Positions 51,194 to 59,630 of a stretch of DNA of 64,000 nucleotides are shown here, one piece after another. The stretch is taken from the NCBI RefSeq assembly GCF_000744945.1, contig NZ_JQMX01000001.1:2790001-2854000 (forward strand). The letters run 5' to 3'. The translations under genes and the position numbers were made by a program. Below the pieces are notes generated by a model. It was not told the DNA's origin, made no database searches, and saw only the letters and a list, made by a program, of their open reading frames with translations. This stretch comes from Carnobacterium maltaromaticum DSM 20342. Its GTDB lineage: Bacteria > Bacillota > Bacilli > Lactobacillales > Carnobacteriaceae. Positions within the stretch are counted from its first letter, which is position 1. Each line of letters starts with the position of its first letter.

Positions 51194-51976
51194 TTGGAAG
51201 CTGTAAAAGCAACTGGGATTACAATGCAGTATGAAAAAAAGCGAGTGATTGAAGATTTAGATATTGTTTTGCCCTTAGGTAAAATTACAGCCTTGATTGG
51301 ACCGAATGGCAGCTGTAAGTCAACACTATTAAAGGGTGTCACACGTTACTTAAAACCAGTAGCTGGTGAATTTTTTGTAAAAGAAAAATTGGTTCAGGAA
51401 TATGATCCAAAAGAGATGGCAAAATTAGTCGCAATGTTGCCTCAAAATCCATTAGCTCCAAGTGATATTACAGTCTTAGACTTAGTTAAATATGGTCGTT
51501 TCCCTCATCAAAACACATTTGGTCGCTTCACTAAAGAAGATCAGATGCAAGTTGATTGGGCTTTAAAGGAAACAGAGTTAGAAGAATTGAAAAATGAACC
51601 TGTTGAATCTTTATCTGGTGGGCAGCGGCAAAGAGTCTGGATTGCAATGACGTTAGCACAAAATAGTGATATTTTATTATTAGACGAGCCAACAACTTTT
51701 TTAGATTTGGCTCATCAATTAGATATCCTAAAATTATTAACACGCTTAAATAAAGAAATGGGAAAAACAATTATCATGGTTATTCATGATTTAAATATGG
51801 CTGCTAGATTTGCTGATTACATGGTTTGTCTAAGCGATGGAAAGTTGTTATATCAAGGTGAAACTGCGGATGTATTCACTCATGAAATGCTAGTAGAAGT
51901 CTTTCAAATCGATGCAGAAATTACAACAGACAAACGAACTGGAAAACCAATGATGTTATCTTACGATACGATGTAA
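51194..51976 (+). CDS. Ferric-siderophore ABC transporter ATP-binding protein (FecE/FhuC type)
   Basis: A 260-residue ATPase of the iron-chelate family. The P-loop reads GPNGSCKST, with Cys where the family has Gly before the lysine. The signature is LSGGQRQRVWIAMTLAQ, Walker B is ILLLDEPTTFLDLAHQ and the switch region is MVIHDLNMAARFAD, all typical. The start is TTG 51194 with AGGTGG upstream. It is the first gene of a four-gene iron operon behind a Fur box; two permeases and a lipoprotein follow. Confidence 0.88.
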   Translation: MEAVKATGITMQYEKKRVIEDLDIVLPLGKITALIGPNGSCKSTLLKGVTRYLKPVAGEFFVKEKLVQEYDPKEMAKLVAMLPQNPLAPSDITVLDLVKYGRFPHQNTFGRFTKEDQMQVDWALKETELEELKNEPVESLSGGQRQRVWIAMTLAQNSDILLLDEPTTFLDLAHQLDILKLLTRLNKEMGKTIIMVIHDLNMAARFADYMVCLSDGKLLYQGETADVFTHEMLVEVFQIDAEITTDKRTGKPMMLSYDTM

Positions 51977-51995
51977 AGTGGAGAGGGAGAAGAAT

Positions 51996-52064
51996 GTGAG
52001 ACTGAATGTAAAAGGCTTGGTTCATAGAACCCTCTTAATTGAAAAGTGGGTGAGGCATCTTTGA
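51996..52064 (+). CDS. Possible 22-codon leader peptide coupled to the first iron permease
   Basis: A GTG start follows GAGAGGGAGA, and the frame (VRLNVKGLVHRTLLIEKWVR, then HL) ends at TGA 52062-52064, overlapping the TTG start of the permease at 52061. It may couple permease translation to an upstream initiation event. It could equally be chance. Confidence 0.25.
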   Translation: MRLNVKGLVHRTLLIEKWVRHL

Positions 52065-53089
52065 AGCAACTACATGTAAAAGAAACAAGAAGTGCTAGGC
52101 AATTGAGTTTAATTATGGTTTTGATTGTTTTATTTGCTGGATTAATACTTGTTTCGCTTTTAAGTTTGAAATACGGCACAGAAACAATTTCTTTAAAAAC
52201 GATTGGCGAAAGTTTTACTCACTATGATGTGCAAGATAAACTCCACCAAACCGTTCGTTACTTACGGTTGCCTCGTTTATTGGGAACCCTTTTAGTCGGT
52301 GCTTTACTGGCTTTATCTGGTCAGTTGATGCAAGCCGTTACGCGTAATCCTTTAGCAGACCCTTCAATTTTAGGCGTGACTGGTGGAGCTAGTTTGGCAG
52401 TTGCAATCACATATGGTCTAGGTTTTAATTTGGGTAGTCCATTACGTTCGGTTGTTGCAATGCTAGGAAGTCTGTTGGCCATTGGATTGATTGTTAGTAT
52501 GACTGGAAGCCGTAACAAGGGCATAAATCCAATTAAAATGGCTTTGGCTGGAACGGCGATGTCAGGCTTTTTTTCAAGTCTGTCTATTGCAATTGGTCTT
52601 CAAACGAAAACAAGTCGCAACTTAAGTTTTTGGTTAGCAGGTGGTTTTTCTGGAACGACCTTTCTTGATGTTCGGATATTATTGACTATTTTGTTTGTCT
52701 GTTTGCTAGTTACTTGGTGGATTAGTGTCGAAATCAACTTACTATCTTTAGGCGATGAAGTTGCTTCAAGTCTTGGTGGATCATTATTGAAAGCCCGTTA
52801 TCTAGGTCTTTTAATTATGGTGGTTGCAACTGGAGCTAGTGTAGCCATTGCAGGGAATATTGGCTTTATTGGATTATGTATTCCACACATTGTGCGTTTA
52901 ATTTTAGGTGATCGTTTTCAAGGGACCTTTTTTGTGACATGTTTAACAGGTGGATTATTATTGAGTCTAGCAGATTTAGTGGCGCGAACAATTAACCCAC
53001 CTTTTGAAATTCCAATTGGTGCCATTACAGCAATCATTGGTGCACCTTTCTTTATCTTATTAGCTCGCAATTATAAAGGAGGGCGCTAA
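52061..53089 (+). CDS. Iron-chelate ABC transporter permease (FecCD family), subunit 1
   Basis: A 342-residue permease with about nine to ten membrane helices. LRLPRLLGTLLVGALLALSG followed by QLMQAVTRNPLADPSILGVT is the family hallmark, and GNIGFIGLCIPHIVRLILG is the ATPase contact region. TTG 52061 has GGGTGAGG upstream; GTG 52046 in frame overlaps that site. It would pair with the second permease encoded 2 bases downstream. Confidence 0.88.
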   Translation: MKQLHVKETRSARQLSLIMVLIVLFAGLILVSLLSLKYGTETISLKTIGESFTHYDVQDKLHQTVRYLRLPRLLGTLLVGALLALSGQLMQAVTRNPLADPSILGVTGGASLAVAITYGLGFNLGSPLRSVVAMLGSLLAIGLIVSMTGSRNKGINPIKMALAGTAMSGFFSSLSIAIGLQTKTSRNLSFWLAGGFSGTTFLDVRILLTILFVCLLVTWWISVEINLLSLGDEVASSLGGSLLKARYLGLLIMVVATGASVAIAGNIGFIGLCIPHIVRLILGDRFQGTFFVTCLTGGLLLSLADLVARTINPPFEIPIGAITAIIGAPFFILLARNYKGGR

Positions 53090-53091
53090 AA

Positions 53092-54096
53092 ATGAATAAA
53101 CATAAAGTTAAAACAAGTTTATTTGTCGGTGGTCTGCTTTTAATTAGCTTGATTTTAATTCAATTGAATTTAGGAGCGATTCGAATTAGTCCATTGGAGA
53201 CTATCCAAACGCTAATGGGAAAGGGTTCTGCACGTAATCAATTAATTCTTTTTGAATTCCGTTTGCCACGAATTGTGATAGCTTTGCTTGTTGGTATGGG
53301 ATTAGCGATTAGTGGCGCAATTCTACAGGGTATTACTCAAAATGATTTGGCAGACTCCAGTATCCTAGGCATTAATGCAGGAGCAGGACTAGGAGTAGTT
53401 TTATATTTATTTTTCAGTACAGGAAGTACGGCCAAACTAGGTGTACCGCAATTTTTATTTATCCCACTAGTCGCTTTAGGTGGTGCATTTTTTGCTGCAA
53501 GTTTAATTTATTTAGGAGCATGGAAAAAGGGCATTCATCAACTACGTTTGTTATTAGTTGGGATCGCTGTAACAGCGTTATTAAATGCGTTTATTTTAAT
53601 TTTTCAATTGCAAATGGATGAATTTAATTTTGAAAAAGCAATGGTGTGGTTAAGTGGAAATTTATGGAATGTCAATTGGTCTTTTATTCTCATTATTGCC
53701 TGTTGGTTAGCCATATTACTCCCATTAGTTTATTGGTTTACGATGCGTTTAGATATTTTACGTTTAGGTGACCAAATTGGCCAAAGCTTAGGTTTGGAAG
53801 TGGAAAAGACAAAAGCTATTTTGTTATTTTTAGCTGTAGCATTGGCTGGGATTTCTGTTGCAGGTGGAGGTGGTATTGCGTTTGTCGGATTGTTAGCACC
53901 ACATATTGCCAAAAGACTTGTTGGTGGGCGCAGTCAGTCCTATTTACCTGTTTCAGCAGTAGTCGGAATGATTTTAGTATTAGGAGCAGATATTGTTGGG
54001 AAAAATCTATTTGCACCAAATGAAGTCGCTGTAGGATTAGTTGTAGCGATTATCGCAACACCGTATTTTATCTGGTTAATGATGCGGACAGTTTAA
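53092..54096 (+). CDS. Iron-chelate ABC transporter permease (FecCD family), subunit 2
   Basis: A 334-residue permease homologous to the preceding one. Signature blocks are FRLPRIVIALLVGMGLAISG, ILQGITQNDLADSSILGINA and GGGIAFVGLLAPHIAKRLVG. ATG 53092 follows GGAGGGCGC inside the end of the previous gene. The two permeases probably form a heterodimer, as in FhuBG or FecCD systems. Confidence 0.88.
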   Translation: MNKHKVKTSLFVGGLLLISLILIQLNLGAIRISPLETIQTLMGKGSARNQLILFEFRLPRIVIALLVGMGLAISGAILQGITQNDLADSSILGINAGAGLGVVLYLFFSTGSTAKLGVPQFLFIPLVALGGAFFAASLIYLGAWKKGIHQLRLLLVGIAVTALLNAFILIFQLQMDEFNFEKAMVWLSGNLWNVNWSFILIIACWLAILLPLVYWFTMRLDILRLGDQIGQSLGLEVEKTKAILLFLAVALAGISVAGGGGIAFVGLLAPHIAKRLVGGRSQSYLPVSAVVGMILVLGADIVGKNLFAPNEVAVGLVVAIIATPYFIWLMMRTV

Positions 54097-54123
54097 AAAT
54101 AGAAGAATGGAGTCGATAAAGAG

Positions 54124-55080
54124 ATGAAAAACCAAAAGATTAAAGGTCTCGTGTTTATTTTAGGGGTACTAATCGTATTAACGGGTTGTGGTTCAAATAC
54201 TTCGGATACAGAAAAAGCACAGGAAAAAGAGGCAACTGGAACGCATCTTTTCAAAGCTGCTAATGGCGAGATAGAAGTACCGAATAATCCCAAAAGAGTA
54301 GTTGTCCGAACTTATATGGGGCATGTTTTAGCACTAGATGTACCAGTTGTTGGAGCGACAGAGTGGGATTTAGCTTCACCTTTTATTGATAAAAAGGTGC
54401 TAGATAAAATTAAAGATGTTGGAGTTCCTATGAATGCGGAAGAAGTTTTAGCTTTAGAGCCTGACTTAATTATTACAGATACAGAAGATGAGGTCGCTAG
54501 CTTAGAGAAAATTGCGCCAACGGTTCTATTACCTTATGACACCGTGCGAAATATCAATGAATCTGTAGATCTTTTTGGCGAGTTATTAAATCGTAAAACT
54601 GAAGCTGAAGCTTGGAAAAAGTCATTTAAAGAAAATGCAGATAAAGAGCGAGCTCGTTTAGCGGAAGTTAATTTTCCAATGGATGCAACTGTAGGATTAT
54701 ATGAATTACAAGATAGTAAATTATTTGTTTTTGGCTCAAATTTTGGTCGTGGTGGCCAAGTTTTAACAACTGGTTTAGGCTTGAAACAACAAGACAATAT
54801 TCAAAAAGTGAGTGATGGTGATGGCTGGAAGGAGCTTTCATTAGAAGCTTTGCCAGATTATGCTGCGGACTTTATGTTTTTTACTAGCTACACAGCTAAT
54901 GGAACTGAAAGTGCTGAATTAACTGCTTTAAAGGCTAATCCAATCTGGAAAACAATTCCCGCTGTAGAGAAAAACCAAGTGATTGAGCTGCCTTTTGAAA
55001 AAATGTATTATTATGATCCAATTGCGATTCAAGCTCAGTTAAAGTTAATTACGGATAAATTGATTGAAACGCAAAAATAA
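54124..55080 (+). CDS. Iron-siderophore substrate-binding lipoprotein
   Basis: A 318-residue periplasmic-binding-protein-fold lipoprotein. The lipobox is LTGC with cysteine at 22. The mature part contains NNPKRVVVRTYMGHVLALDV, MNAEEVLALEPDLIITDTED and a C-terminal VIELPFEKMYYYDPIAIQAQ, as in FhuD/FecB-type proteins. It would capture ferric siderophores outside the cell. The specific siderophore cannot be inferred. It is the last gene of the Fur-controlled operon. Confidence 0.87.
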   Translation: MKNQKIKGLVFILGVLIVLTGCGSNTSDTEKAQEKEATGTHLFKAANGEIEVPNNPKRVVVRTYMGHVLALDVPVVGATEWDLASPFIDKKVLDKIKDVGVPMNAEEVLALEPDLIITDTEDEVASLEKIAPTVLLPYDTVRNINESVDLFGELLNRKTEAEAWKKSFKENADKERARLAEVNFPMDATVGLYELQDSKLFVFGSNFGRGGQVLTTGLGLKQQDNIQKVSDGDGWKELSLEALPDYAADFMFFTSYTANGTESAELTALKANPIWKTIPAVEKNQVIELPFEKMYYYDPIAIQAQLKLITDKLIETQK

Positions 55081-55092
55081 AGGTAAAAAAAG

Positions 55093-55172
55093 ACTCAACT
55101 TTATGAGTTCATTCTTCTAGAAAAAAGGAAATTTGAGACGGGAAAAATCCCCTATCAAATTTCTTTTTTTAT
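55093..55172 (+). terminator. Terminator related to the hairpin repeat family (copy D)
   Basis: GGAAATTTGAGA and TATCAAATTTC flank an apical GGG-AAAAAT-CCC (55140-55151), followed by TTTTTTTATTT. The left part (TTATGAGTTCATTCTTCTAG) resembles the left module of the long repeat units, but the right module is absent. It acts as the terminator of the iron operon. Confidence 0.7.
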
Positions 55173-55180
55173 TTATAGTC

Positions 55181-56698
55181 CTACAAATTAGTTAAAAAAT
55201 AAAGTTCATATAGCTTTCTTTGAAGAAATGAAAAGAGATTAATCCAAGAACTATTCCGAGTAGTATCTTCAAAGAAATGAAATTCGGACGTTGCACTGAG
55301 TTCGTTGGAATCAGAGATGATAATATCCGCTTCATGACTACTTGAAACGAATTTAATTGATTTGGCACTAAAAAAATGATGGATTTCACTTTGAATAAAG
55401 GATCCTCCGACTATATCTCTGGAGTATTGCACGTACAGATAAAGAACTTTTTCTTTATGTATTTGAGACAATGTGACTAGAACCGAACTAACAAGTTCTG
55501 TTGTGAGATCAGTTATTAAATCAGGAGGCATTGAGTAAGTAGAAAAAGCATCATCTAAATCATTCTTAAATGTTTGACTATTGTCTGTGATAATTTGAAT
55601 TTCGCTATCCAAATGATTGAGTTGAGTCATCATCGTGGGATTAAAGTGAGAATAAATCGAATAAGAATGAGTAAATACAGTATAGTACATAAATTCAAAT
55701 AAGCTGTCATTGCTTTTTTTTATGTTATATTTTTTAAAAAAAGCGGGGATAAAACCTGAATAAAAGTTTGTAATTGGATTATTGAGTAATGTAAATTGCT
55801 CCCCGATGTTTAGCTTGTCTTGTTGTGTATCAATTGAGCTATTGATTGTTCGAATAATCAAGTTAAAGTGTTCGCGCTCATTTACTTCTTTTTCAGAACC
55901 AACGGCAAGTGGAAAAGTCGCTGGAAAGTGAGGAATATTTTTAGATACATCATGTTGTTTCATAAATATCTGGACAATTGAATATAGAGGTTCATCAAAG
56001 GGTTTGTTCAATTGATTATGCCTGACACGTTTATCAATGATTGCTAAAATAAATTCAATACGTGTTTTTGCGGATCGTGTACTGTGCTCTAATGGACCGG
56101 TATCAGCTTTAGAATAAGCCAACCTGACAGAATCTTGTGTGAGATGACTAAAGGGCCAGCTGATGTTTTGGTAGGAGGGTAAGAAAAGCCAAATGTACAT
56201 AAAACGAATAGTTGACTCGGATCCGTGCAGCGAGAAAGATTGATTTTCAACAGATTTATTAATGGATATTGAAACGGTTTTTAAGATGGCTTTTAATTGC
56301 TTAATTAGTTTATAGCAATAGTTTTCAGAGATGATAAGAGCTTCACAAATCTGATAAATTGTCAGGGAATGAGACGAAAAAAAAAGCGCCAACAATTGAA
56401 ATTGTGGTGAAATATTTAAGTAGTGCGACTGTAATTTAAATGAAAGGTGAGCAAATTTTTCTTGCGTTAAGGGAGTCAGATAATAATGGGACGAATCGGT
56501 TTGATTAATTTGAAAATAGCTCGTTTTTCCATTCTCTTTTAAGAGACTGTTCAAATCAGCAATATGTCTTCTAATCGTCGTTTTAGAGAACTTAAAAGTA
56601 TCTGCTAGATAATTAATTTCAACTTGTTCGTGTCTTGAAATATAATTGAATAACTGTAATTTATTGAAGTCTTGTTTTTTTAAAAGAGCATAAAGCAT
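55181..56698 (-). CDS. Mga-family transcriptional regulator
   Basis: A 505-residue regulator with two N-terminal HTH regions (EINYLADTFKFSKTTIRRHI, about 28-47, and TIYQICEALIISENYCYKLI, about 114-133). Downstream are PRD-like and EIIB-like segments as in Mga of streptococci. Such proteins control surface-protein genes. It lies next to two cell-wall-anchored adhesin genes and a WxL cluster and is divergent from them, so they are likely targets. The minus-strand ATG follows AAAAGGACTG. Confidence 0.8.
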   Translation of the reverse strand: MLYALLKKQDFNKLQLFNYISRHEQVEINYLADTFKFSKTTIRRHIADLNSLLKENGKTSYFQINQTDSSHYYLTPLTQEKFAHLSFKLQSHYLNISPQFQLLALFFSSHSLTIYQICEALIISENYCYKLIKQLKAILKTVSISINKSVENQSFSLHGSESTIRFMYIWLFLPSYQNISWPFSHLTQDSVRLAYSKADTGPLEHSTRSAKTRIEFILAIIDKRVRHNQLNKPFDEPLYSIVQIFMKQHDVSKNIPHFPATFPLAVGSEKEVNEREHFNLIIRTINSSIDTQQDKLNIGEQFTLLNNPITNFYSGFIPAFFKKYNIKKSNDSLFEFMYYTVFTHSYSIYSHFNPTMMTQLNHLDSEIQIITDNSQTFKNDLDDAFSTYSMPPDLITDLTTELVSSVLVTLSQIHKEKVLYLYVQYSRDIVGGSFIQSEIHHFFSAKSIKFVSSSHEADIIISDSNELSATSEFHFFEDTTRNSSWINLFSFLQRKLYELYFLTNL

Positions 56699-57144
56699 CC
56701 GAATCAGTCCTTTTATAAGATTATTTAATAAGCTTGTTTTTTTTTAATGCTGTATATAATGGTTGATTTTAACATAGAATTATCAAAAGTCTATACTTAA
56801 TTTTAATTCTAATAGTAAAGAAAGAACGATTATAAGAATCAGAAATGTTGTTATAATTGAGTGGTAGAAAGAGTATTGTACATAAAAATTAAATTAAATA
56901 ATCGTTTTTTTACTAAAGTGGAGCAACTGGAACCATGTTAGGATAAAAAAACAAAAGTTAGTTACTGTATTATAAAAAAGGAATCTTATCGGATAGGAAA
57001 AACCTTCTTAATTATTTTTAGAAATAAGGGTATAAATCAACTGTTCTATTTTTGCTAGGAACTAAAAACGACTAAAGTTAGTTGGTTTGATTTTTTGAAA
57101 AAATAACTAAAAAGCTATTTAAAAGATTGTGGAGGGAAAACAGA
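56699..57144. other. Divergent spacer between the Mga-like gene and the adhesin operon
   Basis: A 446-base AT-rich spacer. AAAGTTAGTT occurs at 56954-56963 and again within ACTAAAGTTAGT (57071-57082), the latter a 12-base near-palindrome, so both are candidate regulator sites. TATAAT elements are present on the plus strand but no single promoter stands out. No RNA gene is recognised. Confidence 0.5.
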
Positions 57145-57408
57145 ATGATTGAAGAACATTGGATTGATTTAATTTGTTACAGTATTCATTTTACGAATAA
57201 TAGTGGCTCTAGTTTTTGTCGCTCAATTGCGTTGCCGAATAACTTTCCTGAAGATAAAATCAGTACTTTTTTTAAGAACCATTTTGAAGGACATGATATT
57301 AAAATTATTGATATTTCTGAAATAAATGATGTGTGGTTATCTAAGCATGCCCATTCCCCTTTTATGAGACAACCTAGTGAATGCGATGAATTAAAATGGA
57401 ATTTATAA
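57145..57408 (+). CDS. Small protein of unknown function (87 residues)
   Basis: I do not recognise this protein. It is soluble, with no signal peptide, and contains two cysteines near the N-terminal third (LICYSIHF, SSFCRSI) and one near the end. A strong GGAGGG site precedes ATG 57145, and the frame ends 41 bases before the adhesin gene, so it heads the adhesin operon. Its lack of a signal peptide suggests a cytoplasmic role such as regulation, but there is no direct evidence. Confidence 0.65.
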   Translation: MIEEHWIDLICYSIHFTNNSGSSFCRSIALPNNFPEDKISTFFKNHFEGHDIKIIDISEINDVWLSKHAHSPFMRQPSECDELKWNL

Positions 57409-57449
57409 ATGTGACTAGTTTAAATAATGTAGACGTGGAGGAGTAAATA

Positions 57450-59585
57450 GTGAAACAAAATAGAAAACATAAATTTTTATTATTCATAGTTGTCTTATTT
57501 ATGATAGTACCAAGTGTTAACGAACCTTTTAAAGTATTCGCCAATTCTAATGAGGAAGAATTGGACGTATCTTCAGTAGAGAACGTTACACAAAATGAAG
57601 CAAAGGAACTAGCTGTAAATTCAACAGAACAAATAGAATTATTACAAGAAAAAGCAACAATGGATGCGAGCATAGATTTACCAAATGTGCCAAATGACCA
57701 AGAAAATAGTGAAGAGCAAGCAGTTCAAACTCCTGATGCAAGTGAGTTAAAGCAATTAGAGATTCAGCAAGTAGAAATTGAGAAAGAACAAAAAAGCTCA
57801 GTTGAATCATTAGACTCTTGGATGCCAGATAAAAACTTACAGACTGCTGTCGCCAAAACCTTAAAAATAACTGTTTCAGAGCTAACCAAAGAGCAAATGC
57901 AAAGGTTAGGATCAGAAGCTTCAACTGGCCAAATTACCGCAAAAAATGTTGCAAGCTTGCAAGGGATGGAATATACAACAGGAGGAACAGGAATTGTTCT
58001 ACAGACAACAAATGGAACAATTAATGATCTTTCACCTATCGAAAATGTCAGACTTTTGCAATTAATTATTACAAATAACGATGTCAGTAATCTGTCTCCT
58101 TTAAAAGGGCAAAGTTTAGGACTTCTTAGTGCGGAAAATAATAATATTTCAGATTTAAGTCAACTAAATTTTAGTAATATGAAAATTTTGGCTGTAGACG
58201 ATAACCATATTTCAGACTTATCGATGGTGCCTAATTACGTAGGGATGGTTTTAGCTCGGAATCAAAAAATCGTTAACGCAGAAATTCCTAGAAATGAAAA
58301 TATCAAGATTGATAGTGTGAAACATGTTTTAAACTACGATTTTTCTACTAAAAATTTCTCTAATATAAGCAATAACGGTCTGTTCATACCAAATGCTAGC
58401 CCCTATTTCGGCTCTATTACATGGGAGAACCTAGATCTATCAGTAAGCAGCATCCAGTATGAGTTTGACCGACAATATTCTTTTTCGACAGATTCAAGAA
58501 AAAACAATAAAGTTTATTATTCTGGTGTTGTTGTTCAGCCATTTTCCAATGAGATTAAAGCTGCTCCAGTTACAGTGAAGTACCTGGATGAAAAAGGCAC
58601 TGAGCTTGCTTTGTCTGAATTATTGACTGGTAAAGTTGGAGAAGCTTATGAAGCAACTGAAAAAATAATTAATGGTTGGGTAATCAAGGAAATACATGGA
58701 GAGGCAAGAGGGGTTTATACAGAAGAAGCACAAGAAGTAGCCTATATTTATGAACGTGTGGAAGGCGCCCCAGTTACAACCTACTATCAAGATGAAGAAG
58801 GCAATGAATTAGCAGCGCCAGAATTATTGACTGGTAAAGTCGGAGAGCCATATGAAACAAATGGAAAGCAAGTTAATGGCTGGGAAATTATAGACATACC
58901 GGGAAATGCTAATGGGGTCTATACAGAAGAAGCACAAGAAGTAGTCTACCTTTATGAACGAAAGAAAGCTGCTCCAATTACAGTCAAGTATCAAGATATT
59001 GATGGGAATATAGTTGAGCCAACAATTAAATTAGCTGGAGATATTGGAGAGCCTTACACAGTAGAAAAGAAAGAAATTGAAGGATATTCCATTAAAGAAG
59101 TGATAGGTAATCCAGTCGGAGTCTTTAGTGAAGAAGAACAAGAAATCCTATTTATTTATAAAAAAATCCAAGAACAATCTGCAAATATAGTTGTCCGATA
59201 TCAAGATAATCGGGGAAATAAAATTGAAGAGGATACGATAGTAGAAGGACTTATTGGAGAAGTCTATAATATCGAATCGAAGGCAATTGATGGCTATACA
59301 TTTAAAGAAGCAAAAGGAGATGTTTCTGGACTGTTCTCAAAGGATAAACAAGAAGTCACTTTTATTTATGTAAAGGATAATGCCAATTTAGCTCTCACGC
59401 CAACGTATCCTGCTAAATTAGTAACTAAAAATAGTCTTATTCCTAGCTTAGATAAAGGAATGAATAATAAAACAACATTTCCTGCCACAGGGACGAAAAA
59501 AAATAATTCCTTCATGATTGGATTCATTATGTTAGCTGGAACTATCCTAATTTATTACCGAAAAAAATACACAAAAATGAAATAA
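57450..59585 (+). CDS. Cell-wall-anchored adhesin with leucine-rich and four MucBP repeats
   Basis: A 711-residue surface protein. A signal peptide covers about 1-31. An acidic Gln/Glu-rich region (33-118) follows, then an internalin-like leucine-rich part (about 125-270: NDLSPIENVRLLQLIITNND, SNLSPLKGQSLGLLS). Four MucBP domains lie at about 372-437, 440-505, 508-572 and 578-642, each starting with a VxVxYxDxxG block. The sorting signal is FPATG (677-681) plus a hydrophobic helix and basic tail; Phe replaces the usual Leu. The start is GTG 57450 after GGAGG. MucBP domains bind mucin-type glycans in characterised lactobacilli. Confidence 0.88.
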   Translation: MKQNRKHKFLLFIVVLFMIVPSVNEPFKVFANSNEEELDVSSVENVTQNEAKELAVNSTEQIELLQEKATMDASIDLPNVPNDQENSEEQAVQTPDASELKQLEIQQVEIEKEQKSSVESLDSWMPDKNLQTAVAKTLKITVSELTKEQMQRLGSEASTGQITAKNVASLQGMEYTTGGTGIVLQTTNGTINDLSPIENVRLLQLIITNNDVSNLSPLKGQSLGLLSAENNNISDLSQLNFSNMKILAVDDNHISDLSMVPNYVGMVLARNQKIVNAEIPRNENIKIDSVKHVLNYDFSTKNFSNISNNGLFIPNASPYFGSITWENLDLSVSSIQYEFDRQYSFSTDSRKNNKVYYSGVVVQPFSNEIKAAPVTVKYLDEKGTELALSELLTGKVGEAYEATEKIINGWVIKEIHGEARGVYTEEAQEVAYIYERVEGAPVTTYYQDEEGNELAAPELLTGKVGEPYETNGKQVNGWEIIDIPGNANGVYTEEAQEVVYLYERKKAAPITVKYQDIDGNIVEPTIKLAGDIGEPYTVEKKEIEGYSIKEVIGNPVGVFSEEEQEILFIYKKIQEQSANIVVRYQDNRGNKIEEDTIVEGLIGEVYNIESKAIDGYTFKEAKGDVSGLFSKDKQEVTFIYVKDNANLALTPTYPAKLVTKNSLIPSLDKGMNNKTTFPATGTKKNNSFMIGFIMLAGTILIYYRKKYTKMK

Positions 59586-59630
59586 AAGCCAAGTAACTAG
59601 TTAGTTTCATATAGAAATGGAGATTAAACA

